A stretch of 64,000 nt of DNA, from assembly GCA_016186995.1 (NCBI GenBank), contig JACPKQ010000022.1:78556-142555 (forward strand), written 5' to 3'. This DNA comes from Deltaproteobacteria bacterium (GTDB lineage: Bacteria; Bdellovibrionota; JACOXK01). The translations under genes and the position numbers were made by a program. Of this stretch, positions 59,172-64,000 are shown in pieces. Each line of letters opens with the position of its first letter. Within the stretch, counting starts at the first letter, position 1. The notes under the pieces are model-generated. The model saw only the letters and a program-made list of their open reading frames with translations. It searched no databases and was not told the origin of the DNA.

Positions 59172-60069
59172 GTTTTTTGTTTTATCCTTTTTTATTGTAA
59201 GTTGTACTTCTCTTAAGAGGGATATACCTCAGGAGGTTCCTGACCAAAGACCTAAAAAAATCATTAAAAAAATTAAAGTTGAAAAAGTTTTGCCCCCCCC
59301 ACAAAAACCTCAATTAGAGGAAAAAGCTTACAAACAAGAAAAGCCCTTACCTCAATACCCGTTTCAAGTGGGTGAGAAACTTACCTATTTAGCAAGTTGG
59401 AGCTTGTTTTCGGTGGGTACTATCGATTCTGAGATTATGCCGCTTGTGAGTGTTAATGATGAGTTGAGTTACCACATTAAAGGGGTTGCTAAAACAAACG
59501 AGTTTTTTTCAGCTATTTATAATGCGCAAGAAGATTTTGAAACTTTTTTTAACGCCAGAGATTTTAGGCCGTATAAATTTGAACTTCAGGCAAGAGAAAC
59601 AAAATGGACACGTCAGCATATTACGGCTTTTGATTATGAAAGCGGGGAAGTTTATTATTGGAAGAAAAGCGTTCATGTAGAAAACCCACAAAAGATAAAA
59701 ACTAAAGAAGCTAGTTATAAGATTAAAACCAAACTCTTTGATGCTTTAACCCCTATTTATTATATGAGAACACTGCCTCTTAAAATCAATACAAAAGCTG
59801 TTTTTAAAGTAGTTGAAAATGCCGAGATTCTTCAAATTTCTTGCGAGATTCTTAAAGAAGAAAATATTAAAATAATGGAAGTAAACCAGCCAGCCTTTTA
59901 TTTTGAATGTCAGCTCAAAAAAATCGAATCAAAAGGAAAAATTAAAGAAAATCAAAAAGATAGCAATTTTTTGGGGTGGGTCGCTAAAAACTCACCCCAC
60001 GAGCTTTTAAAAACTCAGGCTGAAGCTAAAATTGGCTCTATATCCATAGAACTCATTAAAAAACAATAG
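59080..60069 (+). CDS. DUF3108 lipoprotein with repeat-derived N-terminus
   Basis: This 329-residue protein carries a DUF3108 domain (about 95-320, FQVGEKLTYLASWSLFSVGTI). A lipoprotein signal (FFVLSFFIVSC, Cys about 42) comes after 30 extra residues that overlap lpxK and are partly repeat-encoded (VVARSKATWQTY). No in-frame start codon lies between the repeat and the signal, so either the long form from 59080 or 59089 is made, or the gene is now poorly translated. DUF3108 function is unknown; the lipid A gene context suggests an envelope role. Confidence 0.75.
   Translation: MFRMRTHSFLYLRSFVTVVARSKATWQTYLKFFVLSFFIVSCTSLKRDIPQEVPDQRPKKIIKKIKVEKVLPPPQKPQLEEKAYKQEKPLPQYPFQVGEKLTYLASWSLFSVGTIDSEIMPLVSVNDELSYHIKGVAKTNEFFSAIYNAQEDFETFFNARDFRPYKFELQARETKWTRQHITAFDYESGEVYYWKKSVHVENPQKIKTKEASYKIKTKLFDALTPIYYMRTLPLKINTKAVFKVVENAEILQISCEILKEENIKIMEVNQPAFYFECQLKKIESKGKIKENQKDSNFLGWVAKNSPHELLKTQAEAKIGSISIELIKKQ
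59129..59161. repeat. Partial TCATTGCGAG repeat across lpxK and the DUF3108 gene
   Basis: CACTGTCGTTGCGAGGAGCAAAGCGACGTGGCAA is a half unit of the family. It is read as RHCRCEEQSDVANL in lpxK and as VVARSKATWQ in the next gene: one repeat coding for two proteins in two frames. Confidence 0.85.
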
Positions 60070-60130
60070 CATAGACATAAATTTTCAATTATTATAAGCT
60101 GTTAGATAGGGAGGAGCCTCATTTTAAGTC

Positions 60131-63100
60131 ATGCGAGTTAAGAAGCTTGAAATAGCTGGTTTTAAGTCTTTTGCCAGACGCACATCTGTTCTTTTTGATG
60201 GTGAAGGGGGTAACGAGCGCCCTAAAATCATTGGTATTGTAGGCCCTAATGGTTGTGGAAAAAGTAATGTTGTTGACGCTCTTTTATGGATTTTAGGGGA
60301 ACAAAGCTATAAAGAACTTCGTGGAAAAACAAAAGACGATATCATTTTTAGTGGTACCGATATTGAGCCCGCGCATTCCTTTGCAGAAGTTTCTATTACT
60401 CTTGATTTAGATGCAGGGGAAGCGGAAAAAATCTCTCTAGATTATAAAGATTTACGAGAGGTGACGCTCACTCGCCGAATTTATCGTTCTGGTGAAAGTG
60501 AATTTTTTCTAAATAAAACTCCTTGTCGTTTACAAGATATCTCTGCTTTCTTTTTAGATACAGGTGCTGGTCGTGGTGTCTATTCTATCATTTCTCAAGG
60601 GCAAATTGATTCTCTCATTCAAAGTAAACCAGAAGAAAAAAGACTTTTGATTGAAGAAGCCAGTGGCATTTCTGCATTTAGAATGCAAAGAAGAAGAGCG
60701 CATAACAAACTTATTTCTACCGAAGAAAATATTTCACGTTTGACTGATATTATTAAAGAGGTTGGAGATCAACTTAAATCGCTTAAAAAATATGCAGAGC
60801 GTGCTAAGCGTTATAAAGAAGCCCGTGAAGAATTGAGAGATATTGATTTAGCATTAGCAGCCAAAACTTATGCTGAACTTAAAGAACAAAAAGAGGATTT
60901 TGAAGAAATACTTAAATCTTATGATCACAAAGTAGAGGAATTAACACTACAGTTTAATGAAACGACTAAAAATATTTATGAAAAAGAAGCACTCATGGCT
61001 GAAGAAAGAGAAAAACATGAAGAGCACCAGAAAGAACTTTTAGAAAAATCAACACTTTTAGAAAAGAAAAAAGGCCAGATCCATTTTTATCAAAACAAGC
61101 TTAATGAAATTTCTAAGCGAGGTGAAAAACTGGCTCTCGATTATCGAAAAATAGACGAAAAGAAAAAATCTTTTTTAGAACAAAAAGAAAAAGCTCACAG
61201 AGAGCTTTCTGAAATACAAAAACAACTTAGTATTATGAAAGAAGCACTTCATATGGATTCGGATGAAGAAAATGACACATTAGCAGTTAAAATTAGAAAG
61301 AAGAAAGAAGAGATACAAAAGCTTCGAGAAAAAAACCTTGAAGAACAGCTTAAATTAAACTCACTAGAATCAAATTTTGGAAATCTTCAAGAAAGAAAGG
61401 GACAATTAGAAAAAGATCAAGAAGGAGTATTGGAAGAGCTTCATAAATGTGAAGAATCTTGTGAAACTGTGCTAAGCAATCTTCAAGAACAGAATAGAAA
61501 TTATGAAGGGCAGAAAAATGAATATGGGTTTTTAAATACACAATATGAAGAACTTGAAAGTGAAATAGAAAATTTAAAAGAAACCCTTTTTCAAAAAGAA
61601 GAAACCTATCGCTCAAATAACGAGAAACTTAACCAAACTAAACTGTCTTTACAGATGCTCTCCCGATTTAATGTTGATGGAGATGCAGTCAATGATGGCA
61701 AATACACCTATTTACACGAGCTTTTTGAAATTCCTGAAAAATATGAAAACCTTGTTTCTCTTGCTTTAAGAGGGCTTTTAAAGGGTATTGTGCTGGAAAC
61801 GAGAAAGGACGTTGAAGAGTTTCTTCTAAAAGAGAATAAACCTTCTCGATTTGTTTTGATCCCTTCAGATATTAAAAAGCAAGAACAGAAAAATCTTTTT
61901 GTATCTCATCTTTCAAAAGATCAAAAGCTTGGCTTTTATATTAAAGCAAAAAAAGGTTATGAAAAGTTAAGAGATTTCTTTTTTGGTAATTGTTACATAG
62001 CCTCTGACATTCAATCAGCACTTTCAAACTGGCAAGAAGGTCTTATTTATATTACAGATGATGGCTATTACGTTTCTCATGAAGGTATTATTTATTCGGA
62101 TAGAACATCTCAGGCTAACATTCTTCAACAGAAAAGAAAGTTTGAAGAAGAATTAAAAACTTATGGAGAAGAAAGTAGTATTCTTGCGTCTCACATCAAA
62201 GAGTTAAAAGAAAAACTTGTTTCGCAAGAACTTGAGTTAGAAGAATCCCAAGAGAACTTGGAAAGTTTTAGAGAAAGTTTGCTTAATTTGGAACATGAAA
62301 ACAAATATAACCAAGAAAAAGCCCACGAAGTAGAGAAAAATATTGAAAAGGTGAAACAACGTCAAGTAACTTTGACTGAAGATATTAAAAATAGTGTAGA
62401 AAAAACCTATCTTCAAAAAGAAAATATTCAAAACACTCAAAAGCAAATTGAAAAAACTGGGCAAGATTTAAGTTCTTGTGAAAAAGAATTGGGTATTCTT
62501 GAAGAGTGTGAACAAGATTTAGATCTTGCACAAAAACAAGAAAAGCTTCAATTTCTAAAAGAAAAAGAAGGAACCTTGCTCAAGAATCTTCAGTTTTTTG
62601 AAGTAGAGCTCCAAGAAGCTCTCCTTGGTTTAGGTGATAGCTCCAAAACTTTCGAATTACTTAAAGAAGAAAGTGATCAATCAACAGAGTTTATTTCAGA
62701 GTTACAGAAAGAAATTGATGTATTGAACCAAGAATGTTCACTTCTTCACCAAAAAATCCAAGAATTCTCAAGTGTTCATAAAACCAAATTAGCTGAAATT
62801 ACTTCTTTCAAAGAGCAAAACAGAGAAAGAGAAAGAAAGATATTAACTATTAAAGATGATAAGCACCAAACTACCCTTCAACTTCAAGAGGTTGATTTAA
62901 AAATTAAGTACTGTGTTGATGAAATAAGAGAAAACTATGTTTTAGAATTGCAAGATTACTATCAACAAATCAATATTGATTTCAAAATAACTGACCACAG
63001 ACAAAAACAAAAAGCTTTGAGGGCTGAGCTTAAGAGTATTGGTGAAATTCCACTTTCTGTTATTTCAGAATATGAAGAAAAACAAAGCCGTTTTGACTTT

Positions 63101-63685
63101 TTAGAAGCCCAAAAGAATGATTTACAATCTTCCATGGGCAACCTTCACAAAACAATTACAAAATTGGATAAACTTTCAAAGGATAAATTTAAGGAAACTT
63201 TTGATAAGGTAAACCGTGAGTTTCAAAAGGTTTTTCCAGTGCTTTTTCAAGGTGGAATGGCAAAACTCATTTTAACTGATGAAGAAAACCTCCTTGAAAC
63301 AGGGGTTGATATTTTAGCAAGGCCTCCTGGGAAAAAACTTCAAAACCTCAATCTTCTTTCAGGTGGAGAAAAGGCTATGACAGCTATTGGGCTTATTTTT
63401 GCTCTTTTTATGATTCGTCCAAGTCCATTCTGTGTTCTTGATGAAGTGGATGCTCCATTGGATGACACCAATACAGATCGTTATCTTCAGCTGATTCAGG
63501 AACTTTCCGAAAGAACACAATTTATTGTTGTAACCCATAATAAGAGAACCATGTCAAAAGCAGATATTTTATATGGCGTTACAATGCAAGATCCTGGTAT
63601 TTCAAAACTAGTTGGTGTTCAATTTTCAAGCTCTTTCGTTCAAAACTTAAAATCCCCAGAATCAAAACCTGAAATAACCGTTTAA
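60131..63685 (+). CDS. smc: Chromosome segregation protein SMC
   Basis: This full-length SMC of 1184 residues folds the chromosome with ScpA/ScpB. It has Walker A GPNGCGKSN (about 38-46) and a first coiled coil (about 170-500). The hinge (about 510-660) contains GDAVNDGKYTYLHELFEIP. A returning coiled coil (about 670-1030) leads to the ABC signature LLSGGEKAMTA (about 1076) and Walker B FCVLDEVDAPLDD (about 1100). A GGGAGGAG ribosome site stands 14 bases before the ATG, somewhat far. Confidence 0.96.
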   Translation: MRVKKLEIAGFKSFARRTSVLFDGEGGNERPKIIGIVGPNGCGKSNVVDALLWILGEQSYKELRGKTKDDIIFSGTDIEPAHSFAEVSITLDLDAGEAEKISLDYKDLREVTLTRRIYRSGESEFFLNKTPCRLQDISAFFLDTGAGRGVYSIISQGQIDSLIQSKPEEKRLLIEEASGISAFRMQRRRAHNKLISTEENISRLTDIIKEVGDQLKSLKKYAERAKRYKEAREELRDIDLALAAKTYAELKEQKEDFEEILKSYDHKVEELTLQFNETTKNIYEKEALMAEEREKHEEHQKELLEKSTLLEKKKGQIHFYQNKLNEISKRGEKLALDYRKIDEKKKSFLEQKEKAHRELSEIQKQLSIMKEALHMDSDEENDTLAVKIRKKKEEIQKLREKNLEEQLKLNSLESNFGNLQERKGQLEKDQEGVLEELHKCEESCETVLSNLQEQNRNYEGQKNEYGFLNTQYEELESEIENLKETLFQKEETYRSNNEKLNQTKLSLQMLSRFNVDGDAVNDGKYTYLHELFEIPEKYENLVSLALRGLLKGIVLETRKDVEEFLLKENKPSRFVLIPSDIKKQEQKNLFVSHLSKDQKLGFYIKAKKGYEKLRDFFFGNCYIASDIQSALSNWQEGLIYITDDGYYVSHEGIIYSDRTSQANILQQKRKFEEELKTYGEESSILASHIKELKEKLVSQELELEESQENLESFRESLLNLEHENKYNQEKAHEVEKNIEKVKQRQVTLTEDIKNSVEKTYLQKENIQNTQKQIEKTGQDLSSCEKELGILEECEQDLDLAQKQEKLQFLKEKEGTLLKNLQFFEVELQEALLGLGDSSKTFELLKEESDQSTEFISELQKEIDVLNQECSLLHQKIQEFSSVHKTKLAEITSFKEQNRERERKILTIKDDKHQTTLQLQEVDLKIKYCVDEIRENYVLELQDYYQQINIDFKITDHRQKQKALRAELKSIGEIPLSVISEYEEKQSRFDFLEAQKNDLQSSMGNLHKTITKLDKLSKDKFKETFDKVNREFQKVFPVLFQGGMAKLILTDEENLLETGVDILARPPGKKLQNLNLLSGGEKAMTAIGLIFALFMIRPSPFCVLDEVDAPLDDTNTDRYLQLIQELSERTQFIVVTHNKRTMSKADILYGVTMQDPGISKLVGVQFSSSFVQNLKSPESKPEITV

Positions 63686-63690
63686 ATAAA

Positions 63691-63739
63691 TAATTCAGGG
63701 GACACAATACTTAATTAAATAATTGTGTCCCCTGAATTA
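63691..63739. repeat. GGGGACACA palindrome after smc, possible terminator
   Basis: TAATTCAGGGGACACAAT (63691-63708) pairs perfectly over 18 bases with ATTGTGTCCCCTGAATTA (63722-63739) around a 13-base AT loop. There is no U tract. It looks like the REP-type hairpins that occur with Y1 transposases in other genomes, although no transposase is seen here. Confidence 0.75.
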
Positions 63740-63809
63740 CGATATGGATTTTGATCAAGAAACCGTGGAATTTAATTTAGTGATTCGATTTTAACTAGAG
63801 CTAGACAAA

Positions 63810-64000
63810 TTTAAAGCCTGAGATTCTTCGCTTCGCTCAGACAAAGCTGTAATTCATGCTGTAATCCACACCTCGTCATTGCGATTGTTCTCTCTGTCAT
63901 TGCGAGCGAATGAAATGAGACCCGGGGATCCAGTATTTTCTCTTTCTGGTAGTTATCAGCTATTCCCTCTCCCTTGATGGGAGAGGGCTAGGGAGAGGGT
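63810..64000. repeat. Repeat-rich window end
   Basis: The last 261 bases have no gene. They hold GAGATTCTTCGCTTCGCTCAGAC, TGTCATTGCGAGCGAATGAAATGAGACCCGGGGATCCAG, and CCCTCTCCC..GGGAGAGGGCTAGGGAGAGGG, the last a further palindrome type that is cut by the window edge. Confidence 0.7.

Overview
The window reads as a low-GC chromosome segment of a Gram-negative, diderm bacterium. Outer-membrane assembly genes (lolC/lolD, bamA, skp, lpxA/B/K, fabZ), Tad/Flp pilus genes and FHA/Ser-Thr phospho-signalling, together with very many dispersed palindromic repeats, suggest an uncultivated deltaproteobacterial-type lineage (Bdellovibrionota, Myxococcota or UBA10199-like). This placement is inference from gene content. 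No rRNA or tRNA gene was seen to anchor it.

Layout. 1-5.4 kb (minus): DegQ/HtrA protease, DUF1844 protein, HtpX and a degenerate M16-like lipoprotein. 5.4-6.0 kb: composite repeats, then a sigma70-like promoter. 6.0-12.5 kb (plus): tadC, a DUF192 gene, three FHA membrane proteins and a PP2C phosphatase, apparently one operon. 12.5-16.7 kb (minus): VIT1/CCC1-type transporter, HSDL2-like SDR and aminopeptidase N. 16.9-27.3 kb (plus): the main Tad locus behind a sigma54 promoter (flp x3, tadV, two tadE-like genes, cpaB, cpaC, a cpaE-cpaF fusion, tadB, a YD-repeat protein). 27.5 kb: a small acidic secreted protein with a perfect sigma54 promoter. 27.8-35.1 kb (minus): OppABC without ATPases, PlsC and the reverse transsulfuration pair CBS plus cystathionine gamma-lyase-type enzyme. 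35.5 kb: Ser/Thr kinase with a PEGA-like tail. 36.7-40.6 kb (minus): a second reduced Tad-like locus (TadB-TadC fusion, 108-aa protein, CpaF-like ATPase, CpaC-like secretin), again with sigma54 promoters. 40.7 kb: a REC-histidine kinase. 41.8-42.5 kb: a repeat array. 42.6 kb: a sigma54-driven secreted protein. 44.3-63.7 kb (plus): mutS, lysS, then envelope biogenesis (lolC, lolD, bamA, skp, fabZ, lpxA, gnnB, gnnA, lpxB, lpxK, DUF3108 lipoprotein) and smc.

The most striking feature is a modular family of palindromic repeats. Some copies lie between genes, but several lie in frame inside protein-coding genes: mutS (three copies), cpaC, tadE, lolC, a histidine kinase, and the lpxK/DUF3108 junction. 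They fall where a protein tolerates extra residues (cleaved leaders, helix turns, linkers), as described for Rickettsia palindromic elements. Larger copies keep their base-paired arms by compensatory changes while the arm sequence drifts, which points to selection for a folded DNA or RNA. One ~153-nt element has two nearly identical copies with covarying terminal stems and is the best candidate for an undescribed structured element.

Other points: insertion of gnnA/gnnB between lpxA and lpxB predicts a 2,3-diamino-glucose lipid A. Five sigma54-type promoters, and a weaker sixth, sit at pilus genes and two secreted-protein genes. bamA is interrupted by a one-base frameshift.
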